Positions 11,041 through 21,882 are shown, numbered from the stretch's first letter. The stretch: DNA of 64,000 bases from Zoroaster sp. YZ-2022 (GCA_029582265.1 CM055817.1:28514258-28578257), one strand, 5' to 3'. Program-made: numbers and translations. Notes: generated by a model from the letters alone, not told the origin.

Positions 11041-11745
11041 ACAGGGTGGTTAAATGTAAAATATAGGATTGGTTATCATAAAAAAAAAATCTTTGTATTT
11101 GTCTGAAAGCTATCTGATTATTTTTTTGAAGTCCATGATTTTAATTTCGGTTGCAACAACCAAAATTAAAAACAATATGTTTGTTTACGTTGTAAAAATG
11201 TCACTATTTTCTCCAGACGGACTCAGATAACGGATTGGGCCCAAATTTCCATTGGTTTGTTTTTTAATGTTGAGTTTGTTTGTTTTTTAATGTTGAGTCC
11301 CACAAAGTAAGAACGCTGATCTATCAAGTTTACTTAATCCGATATATTACCTTTACAAAAAGGGAAACTAATTTCTCACAGCAACTTTCGCCTACTTGTT
11401 GAGCACATTTCAACAATTGTTAATAATGGTATTATAACATTTATCGTAAAAATATAATAGTGGAGAAATAACCGCATTTACTTTTTTGTCTTTGAGATAT
11501 GGTACTTCAAAATATTCTGGTGGGAAAACTATGTTTGCCCACGGACGGCTTCATTCTATATCCACTTTACTGACGAGCTCTGGAGCTTGAAAAACTGTAC
11601 CTTCACACATGATTGTTAGTATAAGTATAAGTTTAAGTTAAAGATAATTCAAAGATACTTTAACTTATGATTTGATGATAATAAAGACACGCGTGACAAA
11701 GAAGAAGAAAACTGCTGTGAAACATTGCTCTCCTTTTTTCTAACC
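11041..11745. other. Inner non-repeated part of the foldback, right side
   Basis: About 700 bp of AT-rich DNA between the nested retrotransposon and the right inverted repeat. A short direct duplication 'gtttgttttttaatgttgagt' core lies near 11258-11297. No coding signal. Confidence 0.55.
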
Positions 11746-11850
11746 ATTCTGAATATAAGCTGAAAGTGTACGGAGGCCATCAATAGACAAGAAACACCAC
11801 ACGCGCGCGCGCACTCTAAACCCGCGAAATAAATAAAGAACGTGTAGTAC

Positions 11851-12202
11851 AGATAATAAGTGGCGGCCGCCAGATAATTAAGTGGCGGCCGCCAGATAAT
11901 TAAGTGGCGGCCGCCAGATAATAAGTGGCGGCCGCCAGATAATTAAGTGGCGGCCGCCAGATAATAAGTGGCGGCCGCCAGATAATAAGTGGCGGCCGCC
12001 AGATAATTAAGTTGCGGCGGCCGCCAGATAAAGTGGCGGCCGCCAGATACCGGCGGCGGCCGCCAGATAATTAAGTGGCGGCCGCCAGATAATAAGTGGC
12101 GGCCGCCAGATAATTAAGTGGCGGCCGCCAGATAATTAAGTGGCGGCCGCCAGATAATTAAGTGGCGGCCGCCAGATAATTAAGTGGCGGCCGCCAGATA
12201 AA
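11851..12202. repeat. NotI-type palindromic minisatellite, right arm
   Basis: About 16 units with the same TGGCGGCCGCCA core as the left array, in inverted order relative to it. Copy number and spacers differ between arms, so the arrays have changed length independently since insertion. Confidence 0.95.
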
Positions 12203-12268
12203 TGGTACAAAAAAATATATTCACGCACTCATGAAAAATATTTTCCTTGGCACTATCCGGCTTCCGTA

Positions 12269-12295
12269 CTTAACTCTACCGTATCTAGTCCCTGA
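12269..12295 (+). pseudogene. Displaced original 3' end of the GPCR coding sequence
   Basis: 12269-12274 is the second copy of the target duplication CTTAAC. It is followed by TCT ACC GTA TCT AGT CCC TGA. At the empty site this continues the receptor frame exactly: ...ETLN then STVSSP and stop. The foldback therefore separated the last six sense codons and the stop from the gene. Confidence 0.85.
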
Positions 12296-12424
12296 GAAGT
12301 TCTCTTGAAACATTGGGATATACAAGGAATGTTTAATGTATAAAAGGCATAACTGGTAATTTATAGTTAAATTTAAACCTCTCGATGTATGGCACAGGAC
12401 CAATTTAAACCTCGTGATGTACCG

Positions 12425-12570
12425 TATGGCACAGGACCAATTTTCCCATATACAAAGTATGGTGGCTAACAGAGGCCTCATAAATCGGGCAAACGTTCAT
12501 ACCCCTATGTGAAAAAGTCGTTTAAAGCACATTACAACAGAATTCCAATCGATCCAGCAAAAAAATAAAT
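12425..12570 (+). repeat. Dispersed repeat, copy 1 (second copy at 24465)
   Basis: 'ccaattttcccatatacaaagtatggtggct' and the following ~110 bp ('aacgttcatac', 'gtcgtttaaa', 'ccaatcgatccagcaaa') recur at 24465-24610 in the same orientation. It ends in an (AAAT)n run. Type unknown. Confidence 0.7.
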
Positions 12571-12610
12571 AAATAAATAAAAATGGAGTCAGCAGGGGTC
12601 TCAGCTGTTC

Positions 12611-13110
12611 NNNNNNNNNNNNNNNNNNNNNNNNNNNNNNNNNNNNNNNNNNNNNNNNNNNNNNNNNNNNNNNNNNNNNNNNNNNNNNNNNNNNNNNNNN
12701 NNNNNNNNNNNNNNNNNNNNNNNNNNNNNNNNNNNNNNNNNNNNNNNNNNNNNNNNNNNNNNNNNNNNNNNNNNNNNNNNNNNNNNNNNNNNNNNNNNNN
12801 NNNNNNNNNNNNNNNNNNNNNNNNNNNNNNNNNNNNNNNNNNNNNNNNNNNNNNNNNNNNNNNNNNNNNNNNNNNNNNNNNNNNNNNNNNNNNNNNNNNN
12901 NNNNNNNNNNNNNNNNNNNNNNNNNNNNNNNNNNNNNNNNNNNNNNNNNNNNNNNNNNNNNNNNNNNNNNNNNNNNNNNNNNNNNNNNNNNNNNNNNNNN
13001 NNNNNNNNNNNNNNNNNNNNNNNNNNNNNNNNNNNNNNNNNNNNNNNNNNNNNNNNNNNNNNNNNNNNNNNNNNNNNNNNNNNNNNNNNNNNNNNNNNNN
13101 NNNNNNNNNN
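12611..13110. other. Assembly gap (500 N)
   Basis: Exactly 500 unknown bases, a conventional gap size, placed where the inverted tandem array begins. Any ORF across it is meaningless. Confidence 0.99.
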
Positions 13111-13878
13111 TTTACAAATATTCTTACTTAATCAGTTCCGCTATTACGGGCTAAAACAATGGAAACTTCAAAGCCCAATAACTCCCAAACGAATGGATTT
13201 ACAGACTTGCACTATGGAACAAAAACATTAGTCTTGATATGATGATGTACCGTATCTTAAGTCATACAAAAGTCATTGAAGGGTGACCGGTTCCGCTATC
13301 ATGGGCTAAAACAATGACAAAATTCAAAGCCCAATAACTCCCAAACGAATGGATTTACAGACTTTCACTATGGAGTAAAAACATTAGTCTTGATTATGAT
13401 GATGTATCTCAAGTCATAAAAAAGTCATTAAAGCGTGACTGATTCCGCTATCATGGGCTAAAACAATAGAACATTTTTAAAAGCCCTATAACTCCCGAAC
13501 AAAATGATTTAGTGACTTGTACTTTTGCACAAATATTTGTCCCGATATGTAGATATATATAAAATCCATACAAACTTCATTTGTTCCATTATGGACAAAA
13601 ACAATGAAAATGAAACAGCCCTATAACTCCCTAACGAAAGGAGGTTCAGACTTGTAACTTGGTACAAAAATTTATTATGACAGGTAGATGTACCTAAAAT
13701 TCATTTAAAAAAACTTCAATCCATTCCTTTTTAATGGGCTAAAACAATGGAAATGTAACTATAACTAGTACTATAACTAGAAATAGTACTATAACTCACT
13801 ATAGTGGGCGGTTATAGTGACGTTCAGAGTTGTAACTTGGCACAATAATTGATCGGATTTACTGACACATGTTAAGGC

Positions 13879-13945
13879 ATCGGTGGTCCAGTGGTTATTG
13901 CGTCTGACTGTTAATTATAATGTGATTGAGTTCGTGATCCGCCGT
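13879..13945 (+). repeat. tRNA-like module (SINE-head-like), Asn-type anticodon loop
   Basis: 'ggtggtccagtgg' resembles an A box. 'ctgttaa' matches an anticodon loop with GTT, and 'gagttcgtgatccgcc' resembles a degenerate B box. The acceptor ends do not pair, so this is a tRNA-derived repeat and not a tRNA gene. The counterpart in the left arm is near 400-460, minus strand. Confidence 0.55.
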
Positions 13946-14086
13946 GAACATGACTAATTTTATTGCTCTTCTTTATTTTCTTTTTTATCCGTTCCACGGC
14001 AAGTAATACGTTTCGAAAAGGTGTTTTTATTACACTTACTGACTTGTAACATGGCACAATTATCAACTGGATTTACTACTACGCTT

Positions 14087-14160
14087 TATGGAAGCTCGGT
14101 GCTCCAGTGGTGAAATCCTCTAACAGTTAATTTTAATGTCCTTAGTTCGAGATCCGCCAT
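14087..14160 (+). repeat. Second tRNA-like module
   Basis: 'agctcggtgctccagtgg' (A-box-like) and 'agttcgagatccgcc' (B-box-like) with a decayed middle. It is related to the module at 15790-15860, which keeps an anticodon-loop-like 'ctgcta'. Confidence 0.5.
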
Positions 14161-14243
14161 GAACATGACCGTAGCAATTTTGTTGCTCTTCTTGTAATAT
14201 TTTTTATTGCACAATTATCGACTGGATTTACTACTACACCTAA

Positions 14244-15118
14244 TGCTAGGTTCCCACTGTCGTGCGATCCGTTACGAACGCCACGATTGGCCATTCGTAG
14301 CTGATCGTGGAATTTTTGTTTCCTTTTCTGAAATTTCACGTTTGGATGCGAGTTGATGCGAGTCGATACGTTCTGGTACGATTTGGTGCGCTTGGATGCG
14401 ATATAGGCACGATTGGTCAATTTCAGATGACACGATCTGTCACGATCTGGTCTCCCGTTCAGATACGATCAGATACGTTCCGATAGGATTGTCCCGATTG
14501 AGTCCACGATTGTGTCCCGATATGACACGATCATCACGATCGGAGTCCCCGATTTTGGACGATCTGATACGTGCAGATACGTTCGGATACGTTCCGATAC
14601 GATCATCACGAACCGATGCGTTCTTTTGCGATCGGATACGATTGTGGTGGCGATGTCTTTCACGATCGGGATGGAGAGTGATCACGATTTGAGCCACGAT
14701 TGAACCCCGACGGGTACATATACAGCCCGACTGACCATGGACTTCATTGTTTCTTGAACTTCTACAGAGTGAAGACTACAACCCACAATCATTGATGATG
14801 GCAGGAGTTGAGGATGATGACAACGTGGTGTTTGTATTGTCCAAGGTTGATCCCGATCACCACGATTTCGAAGCACTATTAGATGCGATCTGTCGCGCTT
14901 TGTTACGATCCAATACGATCTCATGCGATGATCACGATTAAAAATTAATCGTGTTAATCGTAGAAAATTTTTGAACCGTCCAAACATGTTCTACGATCAA
15001 CACGATTGCCACGACAGACCTCAAGATCTGATAAGATCTGATAGGATCACCACGATTACTCCACGATTAAGACCACGATTTCAATCGTGGCGCGAATCGT
15101 GATAGTGGGAACGGGGCA
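14244..15118. mobile_element. Short-TIR element saturated with CACGAT-type words
   Basis: Left end TGCTAGGTTCCCACTGTC and right end GATAGTGGGAACGGGGCA form imperfect inverted repeats, flanked by TAA (14241-14243) and TTA (15119-15121). The 875-bp interior is mostly variants of cacgatt, cgatac and gatacgttc in both orientations. No coding capacity (long frames across it are by-products of the words). The 3-bp TWA target is as in PIF/Harbinger MITEs; the superfamily is inference. Confidence 0.75.
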
Positions 15119-15121
15119 TTA

Positions 15122-15786
15122 TGCCCCAGTCACATTGGAGCTGCGATTGCCTACGACCATGTCAGTCGTGCGACCTAGGGCGGTCTTGGCCCGGTCGTAG
15201 GTTTTTTCTGCGATGTCGGCCTAGCAGTCACACAATAAGACCTGTCCCCCACTGGTCTGCGACTTGTAGCCAACTGATAGCACGACTGGTCGCAAGACCT
15301 TGAGGGACTTGTCGTACGATCACCCAAGACTACCTACGATTGTCAAGGATCAGTCGCACGACTATGCATGACTATTCGCACGACTTGTCGTGCAGTCGCA
15401 AGACTAGTCACGCATAGTCGTGTGACTAGTCGTGCATTCGCACGACAAGTCGTGCGAATAGTCGTGCATAGTCGTGCGACTGTTGGACGACTGGATAGTC
15501 CCACGATGAACCACGACTACGTAAGACCACCCAAGACTTGTAGCACGACCATCGCACGACTATTGAAGACCTCATTTACGACCAGCTACGACCAGTTTGG
15601 TCGCAGCCAGGTTTTTGAACATGATCGAAAACCTCCCCAAGACCGAATTCGGTCTTGCGACTACCCAAGACCACCCGCAACCACCCGGGACTTGTCGCAG
15701 GACTTTTCTACGATTCCTTGTAATTTCCAGTCGCAGACGATCGTAACCTGTTGTAAGTTGTCGTATCCTCCAGTGTGACTGGGGCA
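15122..15786. mobile_element. Second short-TIR element saturated with CGACTAGTCGTGC-type words
   Basis: Ends TGCCCCAGTCACATTGGAG and CTCCAGTGTGACTGGGGCA are inverted repeats, with TTA on both sides (15119-15121 and 15787-15789). The 665-bp interior is built of gcacgac, gtcgtgcg and palindromic gcacgactagtcgtgc words. It shares its left TTA with the neighbouring element, so both sit at one original TTA. Confidence 0.8.
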
Positions 15787-16041
15787 TTATGGAAGCTCGG
15801 TGGTCCAGTGGTGAATTCCTCTCACTGCTATTCCGAAGGTTATGAGTTCAAGATACGCTATGAACATGACCGCATTAATTTGTTTTATTTTCTGCTGTAT
15901 CCGTTCATGGATATCATCCGTGGACAATGAAATCAGTTCCACGAAAATGCCTGAAAACTTTACATCAACGACTTTAAAATGATTTACTTTCCGACTTTTT
16001 ACCAAAACCAACCCAAACACCTTACGTTTGTAACCCAACAA
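15787..16041. repeat. Right arm of the long inverted repeat, distal part, with tRNA-like module
   Basis: Reverse complement of about 1-240. 15790-15860 contains 'ggtggtccagtgg', 'cactgcta' and 'gagttcaagatacgc', a third tRNA-like module. The match ends near 16041, at or just beyond the window's first base in the left arm. Confidence 0.85.
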
Positions 16042-18147
16042 ACGTACTTCTCGTTATTTGTTTGTTTTTTGTTTATTTTGGGGAGGGGCAGGGGAGGGAG
16101 GCCGAGGGGGTTAGGAGGACTATAAATACCGATGTATTATTGTTCCTAGATCATTTTACAGATACTCAATCCATCATGGGGAAGAAACATAGAGCCGAAC
16201 TATATACATGTGATGTGCGTTGGGGGGTATTTTTTTAACCCACTAGTATTTTTTGAAGACAAGCAGATATTGCAATGGCATAGGCTTCCCCAAAAAAGTA
16301 GTCTCCGAAAATCCCCCGGGTGGGTGGGTTTCGGTCTGTAGCCCATGGACTAACACGCACACACACACACGTTTATGCCATCACGTTTGTTTATGGTGTA
16401 AATGGAGTAACTTCTATTGTTTCTCTTTGTTATTGGACTTTTTAGGCATCTCCCACTTGATTTGTGCACGTTTTCCAACCGAGGACATTTGCAAACATTA
16501 ACCGCCGACCGAGGACCCATTGTTCGTAAGTTCCCCCTTTTCCCTTTGTTACAAGTCCTATAGGTTTAAACCATAAACAACACACCAACACATGTGGTAT
16601 ATCGACGCAAAATACTGATTCCTGATAAGGTTAGACTTGAAATAGTAACTCTTGCTTACAATGTTTGTAGCTCCTGTAATCCAGAAAAGGCTGAGTCGTC
16701 TATTGTTTGTAGGGGAACATTTATAGCAACCCTAGGCAAGAAAGAAAGAAATAATATGTACGTTATATTGGTGTCGCACTTTTCTTAATATAAATACAAA
16801 AGTAATGCATACACTCTGGAAACTGAAGTGTTAAATCAAAATCATAAGAGTTCGGTCAAATTTAACTTTATAAATGTTAATTCAATATTAAATATATGAG
16901 TTGCTAATACAACTCTTAAAATCTTATGAGTGCAATTGAATAACGTGTCTAATCTTCATGAGTGCAATTGAATAACGTGTCTAATGTTCATGAGTGCAAT
17001 TGAATAACGTGTCTAATGTTCAAAGTAAGTTATAAACCATTTATTTGCCTACATTTCCCAATACACGCAAATTGAAATATTATAAATACTAACATAACAA
17101 TTAAGATAATTCCGATCACATGTCCTGCTGTACCGTTTATTTAATATCATATTCAACCATATGATATAATTCCCAAGTGTGTCAAGTGTTACATCCAACG
17201 TACCTTGTGGGTTGTCTGATTGACTGATAACAAGTTATCCCAATTCTTGTTTTGACTATTCACGTTTTACTGCATAATCCATCGACTTGTGTACAAAACT
17301 GATTTGTGACCTTGAAAATTCATGCAGATCCACTTGGGTAGTGGGTTTAGTAACTTTATTGGAGTTATAGAGAGTCACAATGAAGTTAATTAAAAGTATA
17401 GACAATGTGACCTAATTGTTTACAAAACTGTGGAGCGATCACGTTTTCTGCCCGGCGGTATGTGCACTCCTCTGTTTTGGTTTAGACGTGACGTCACAGG
17501 TCACATCTTCTCATTGATCTCCAACATCACACTATAATGGAGATCAATGCATGTCCATAGAGTTGTTGGTGTGACGTAATTCCAACGTACACCACGCTCA
17601 CTTCGCTCGTGCTGGCTCCAACGATCATCAGAAGCCCATTTGGAATGCATTGACCACCCTATACTTTAAGGATTTATGCAAGATGTATGTGTTGTAAAGA
17701 ATCAAAATCTTATTAACAACTTGTTGCCTCAAGAATCGCTTTTGGTGTTAAAATCAAGGAATTTAGGTTAAATTACATACTACGGTATGCCAGCTTTGGA
17801 ACTGGAAGTAGCGAAACGAGTTACAAACAGGATACCCGCTAGAACAGGATACCGTCACAGGTCACATTGTTTATAACGAAAATTTATTTCATCTTGATGA
17901 AATAAATTTAGGTGCACTCTGGTTGTCTGCCATTTTCAAGCGCTCCCTCCATTTGCGAGAATTTGTTGCCTTTTTAGTTATTTTATTTTGTTAACAGTCT
18001 AAATCATTTTTTTAATTCCTCATAATCCCAAAGGTGGAATTACTTCCGAATAGTCCTAAAATCTACAATAATCAAATGGTTGCCACCTTACCTTAAATCT
18101 ACATTTCAGCTTTACTGTCTTCTAGTATTAAATAATTATATAAATAT
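16042..18147. other. Non-coding interval
   Basis: No exon or transposon ends recognised. It holds a (CA)n run near 16355 and a 31-bp triplicate at 16921-17025. Short frames here have no protein-like features. Confidence 0.55.
16921..17025. repeat. 31-bp tandem repeat, three copies
   Basis: Three near-identical copies of a unit containing 'catgagtgcaattgaataac' and 'gtgtctaat'. Confidence 0.9.
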
Positions 18148-19210
18148 AGGTTTTCCCGAACGATTTCGCAAAATATACCTTTGAAATTGTAAAACGTTAA
18201 TTCAATTTCGCGCTGATTTTGGAAACGACGTGTATCCGAGTTTCAATTTCGCAAAACTAGCATTCGATTCGATTTATTATCATTCTAAAAAATGAATGTA
18301 CATAACGTTTAATTTAAACGATTACAAATACGTTATTAGGCTCTCGGTTTGACGTATGCGTGGCCGATTATTAAGAATGTGCAATCTATTTCGGAGCAAA
18401 TCTACTTCTCATTATGATACGGCCCGAATTAAATATTCTTTTTCATTTGTTATAATTCAAATGTGCAAATACTGAATTGAATTTAAATAAAATATATATG
18501 CCTATACAAGTCATAATGGCAGTTTTCATTCATTGATTAATTTATTTATTTTAAGCCTAATTGATTCCTAATGTCTTTGTTCTTAAAACAAATATTTTTC
18601 TGAGAAAATATAGGCACAACATGTTCAATTATATATATATAAGTAACAATGTAATTTTATCAATCAAAATAATCTTGTACCCTTATTAATGTATATATTT
18701 GTGTAAGTGTGATATGCATATAACTTTGTGATAAGCCTTTTAATTATATATATAGTTAACAGCATTATTTTGGTATTTGAGGGTCTCAAAGTATGAATCG
18801 TGATTCAAAGGACACGGCGACCACTATATGGACTATAATTCAACTTGATTGATTCATTAATTAAACAATAGGCCTATATTTTTTAGCCTATATATTGCTT
18901 TCTATGAAAAGAAGTCTGTATAAAATCGTCCTATATAAAATGTTAAAATTATATAGGTTTGCTTAATTTAATGACCGATACCGCAATAATTAAACTAGAT
19001 ATAAAGAAAATGTGTAGGCGTATATTATATAATACAGGCCTAAACATTTTCTTTATATCTATTTTATAGCCTAATAGGCCTATTCAGTTTGGTGTGCATT
19101 GTAGCCTAAACATTGATATTTTGTTTTGATTGTTGAATTGTTTGTAGGCTTTGTTTCGTAACATTATATACATAAATTCCCCACACGTCCAATTCGCAAT
19201 ATCATAAATG

Positions 19211-19458
19211 TGACCATCCACCACGAACCAGGTGTAAAGTCGCCAGGCCCAATTCAGAGATATTGATCAATAAACTCAACAGAATTCAATGGGAAACAAA
19301 GGATTTTCAGAGGATTATTGATTATTTGAGTGCCTGTTTACCAAACAATTATCACATGTGATACATCATTTTAAAGCTTATTTTTTGTAGATTTTAACCA
19401 ATTGAAAATTTTAATTTTTTTAATTGCGACTTTACACCTGGTTCGTCGTGGACGGTCA
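19211..19458. mobile_element. Nested short inverted-repeat element (248 bp)
   Basis: The first 32 bases (TGACCATCCACCACGAACCA...) and the last 32 are an inverted repeat with a few mismatches. The middle is AT-rich and non-coding. No clear target duplication. Confidence 0.75.
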
Positions 19459-19693
19459 CCAATTTTCTTTGGTGTTGCTATCTACTGAAGATAACTTTTT
19501 TCTCCTTTGTTTATAAAATGTAATTTCAATACAAATGTGGTGAGTAAACATGATGAAGGAAGACATGCGCAACCATGGGACCAGTGACTTATTCTGAGTT
19601 CTTATTGGTCTTTAATCCGGGACTAGTTATATCATTATGGGATATGGAGAGTTTTTATTGTTGATTTATTTCTTCTGCATTTCCTAAAGTTCT

Positions 19694-20847
19694 CTATCCG
19701 TCAATCTCCTGTCTACCAATACATCTAGCCAGGTAGGTCTGAGAATGGTTGTACCACGTTGTGCATTTTACAGGTGTCACCTCTCCAATGTTAAGTGCAG
19801 CCACCTCCTGGAGAAGGCGAGATCTCCAGACTTGGAGGTTGACGCCAGCTTGGGCTCGTGCGGCTTGGTCCCCAAATCTCTGCTGCCATTCAGTTGCCCA
19901 AGCATGCGCTTCACTCCTGCCTTGAAAGCTGAGTGCGCCATTTCCGTTGGGTTTAGAAATGGCGAGTAGGGGGGCAACAGCTTGATGGTAAAATTGCCGG
20001 CATTAGGGGGTAGTTGGGCTCGGATATGAGGACGAGCGTTATCATATATCAGAAATATTTGATCACCTGCGGGGAACATTCTACCGCATTCTTGTACCGT
20101 TGTCGCCAAGAACTCCTCAAATGTCGCCCTCGTAACAGTCTCTGAAGATATTCTGTGAGCCACCAGTCCAACTTCACCAGAAATGGCAAACGTTACATTG
20201 ACTTGCTTGCCTCTCTGGCCATGGACGACACGTCGTGCTGGAACTCCACGAGGAGCGCGACCATAGGACCGGCGGGTCCATATATTGTAGCCTGTCTCGT
20301 CAATGTACACGGTATGTGCAATGACACCGTGCTGCAGGAACCAGTTTGCAAAGACAACTCGTGCATCTAATATGCGTTGCTCATTCCTCTGCTCTGGAAC
20401 ATCTTCCGCTAGTTTAAGAGTCATAAGCATACCATCTAGAGTTCTAGCGACGGTGCTAGTTGTCACGAAGGGCTTATTAGGGAGATCAGCTCGCAGTTGA
20501 GCATTGAGTTGACCCAAAGTCATCAGGGGGTTATCATCTAGATATCGTTGAAGGGCATCTCTCATGTCGTCGTCAATCTTCCGATTTATTGGTCCTCCTT
20601 TGGGCAGCTTGTTACGACGTCCATCTCGTAGATACAAACCAACGATTGATCTGGCCGTTGAGTGGTTGATGCTCAGCGTATCTGCCACCTCCAGATAGTC
20701 AGCGTCATCAGCCTCAAAGGCATCGATGAGGCGATTTCGGTCAATGTCCGGTATTTGTCTGTATCTCCTCTGACAGCCATAATGGGATTTTAGGAGGCTT
20801 GATATGTGTGAAGTGCAAAATTTGGCTATATGATGCGAGCGTGGCAA
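19694..20847 (-). pseudogene. DDE transposase of the IS630/Tc1-like element (one C-terminal frameshift)
   Basis: N-terminal helix-turn-helix ('RNRLIDAFEADDADYLEVAD', 'SINHSTARSIVGLYLR'), then the DDE_3 catalytic core: first Asp in 'VYIDETGYNIW', second Asp in 'LIYDNARPH', Glu in 'PPYSPFLNPTE'. By my count 32 residues separate the last two catalytic residues. The frame ending at 19777 has an unlikely tail. A 1-nt shift near 19890 opens a better one ('TEWQQRFGDQAAR', 'HSQTYLARCIGRQEIDG') ending at TAG 19694-19696, so a single frameshift has damaged the C-terminus. Start chosen at 20847 (first ATG); conserved sequence begins ~30 residues later. Confidence 0.85.
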
Positions 20848-21297
20848 ATGATGAGCAAAGAAAGAACGATTTTCTTCAGCACAAGCTTTTATAGCTTATT
20901 ATACAATACTTGGTATGATTCAAAAGACTAGAGCACCTGGTTCAGTTCCCACTTCTGTTAACACATAAATGAATTGCAATGCTTGAGCAAACATTCATTT
21001 ACGCGGGAAATCGGCTGCTCATTTAGCGAAATAGATTACTTATAAATTAAAAGGAAAACATGTTTGCGGATGTGCATTCGAATTCGCGCGTAAATGAATT
21101 ATCAATATACTAAATTAAGTGCACATTCGCGAAATCGTACGCTGATTTTTATCGTTGGAAAGTACCTTTTTGGAAATAGAATTATCACTTGCTAAATAGA
21201 AATCGGGATTGTGAATGTTCATTCGATTTCGCACGAAAATGAATGCATCTTTTACAAATTAATGTGCATATTTCCTGAAATCGTCCGGGAAAACCTA

Positions 21298-21882
21298 TAG
21301 TATTAATAAATTCATATTTCTTACATGGTCGTTAAACTGAAGAGATGGTCGAAGTGAAAACTCCTAAAGCTGGTTAAATGGTTGTCTGAAATGTTTCTGG
21401 AAATGCAAAGAAAACCAATATTACATAAAGCAATGTGTGTATACATTGAAACCACATCATTTGAAGAACTAATCAGGTCTGTTTTAAACTCTAAAATTAT
21501 ACACACTGCACTATACACATAAGTAAGTAATTTTTACTAATACAAAATTAGTATTCTGACTAAATACAATGATGTCTCAAATTACGAATCCGTATTTTAC
21601 AGCAGTCATTCAGCATGGTGATGGCTAATGACTAAGGTTTTATTAACTGTAAAACAACCAAAAATTAAGTTATTAAATCAGTTTTGCAAAAATATTTATT
21701 TAAACGAAATCATTTGTGTATTACAGTTCATTAACATATTGACAGAAGAAACTTGCAACTTTAAAACCATTGAATAAAATACAATTAGTGAAGTAAACCT
21801 TCTACATATACTCAGATTAAATTATTGACAACAGAAGCACCTCTATTTTGGCAAGTAATGCTCCGATTTATACAATTAAATA
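21298..21882. other. Non-coding interval
   Basis: AT-rich DNA between two ends of the same transposon family. No genes seen. Confidence 0.5.

Larger units (their letters stand above)
6565..12268. mobile_element. Foldback (TU-like) element, 5.7 kb
   Basis: The ends TACGGAAGCCGGATAGTGCC (left) and its reverse complement (right) begin long inverted repeats, 6565-7181 and 11746-12268. A 6-bp duplication CTTAAC flanks the element at 6559-6564 and 12269-12274. Each arm consists of a unique outer ~70 bp, an array of palindromic NotI-containing units and an inner unique part with an alternating (GC)n run. This fits the foldback/TU class known from sea urchins, whose long inverted repeats carry short tandem repeats. 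No transposase is seen. The centre is occupied by a CR1/L2-like retrotransposon (7322 to about 11040) and otherwise non-coding DNA. Confidence 0.88.
13111..14240. repeat. Right arm of the long inverted repeat, proximal part
   Basis: Reverse complement of about 230-1447. The same ~140 bp units are seen ('ggctaaaacaatg', 'ccctataactccc', 'cagacttgta'), followed by the tRNA-like modules. Its inner continuation is hidden by the gap. At 14241 it is interrupted by two inserted elements and resumes at 15787. Confidence 0.85.
18148..21297 (-). mobile_element. IS630/Tc1-like DNA transposon, 3.15 kb
   Basis: Left end TAGGTTTTCCCGAACGATTT and right end (reverse complement) TAGGTTTTCCCGGACGATTT, each next to a TA dinucleotide (18146-18147 and 21298-21299), the target typical of the superfamily. 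Subterminal regions at both ends carry many 'aatttcgc/gcgaaat' words that could be transposase sites. The transposase (19694-20847) lies inside on the minus strand. The left half contains a nested 248-bp inverted-repeat element. Related ends occur at 21883 and at 61734-62649. Confidence 0.88.

Noticed and set aside
12583..13131. Open frame across unknown bases
   Set aside because: It consists of the 500-N gap; the same applies to frames at 55404-56021.
13879..13945. Functional tRNA-Asn gene
   Set aside because: A/B-box-like words are present, but acceptor and T stems do not pair properly and copies lie in repeat arms; treated as a tRNA-derived module.
14396..15778. Arg/Ser-rich open frames
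   Set aside because: Produced by CACGAT/GTCGTGC words within two non-coding elements.
19745..19969. Plus-strand 74-residue ORF
   Set aside because: Antisense shadow of the transposase C-terminus.
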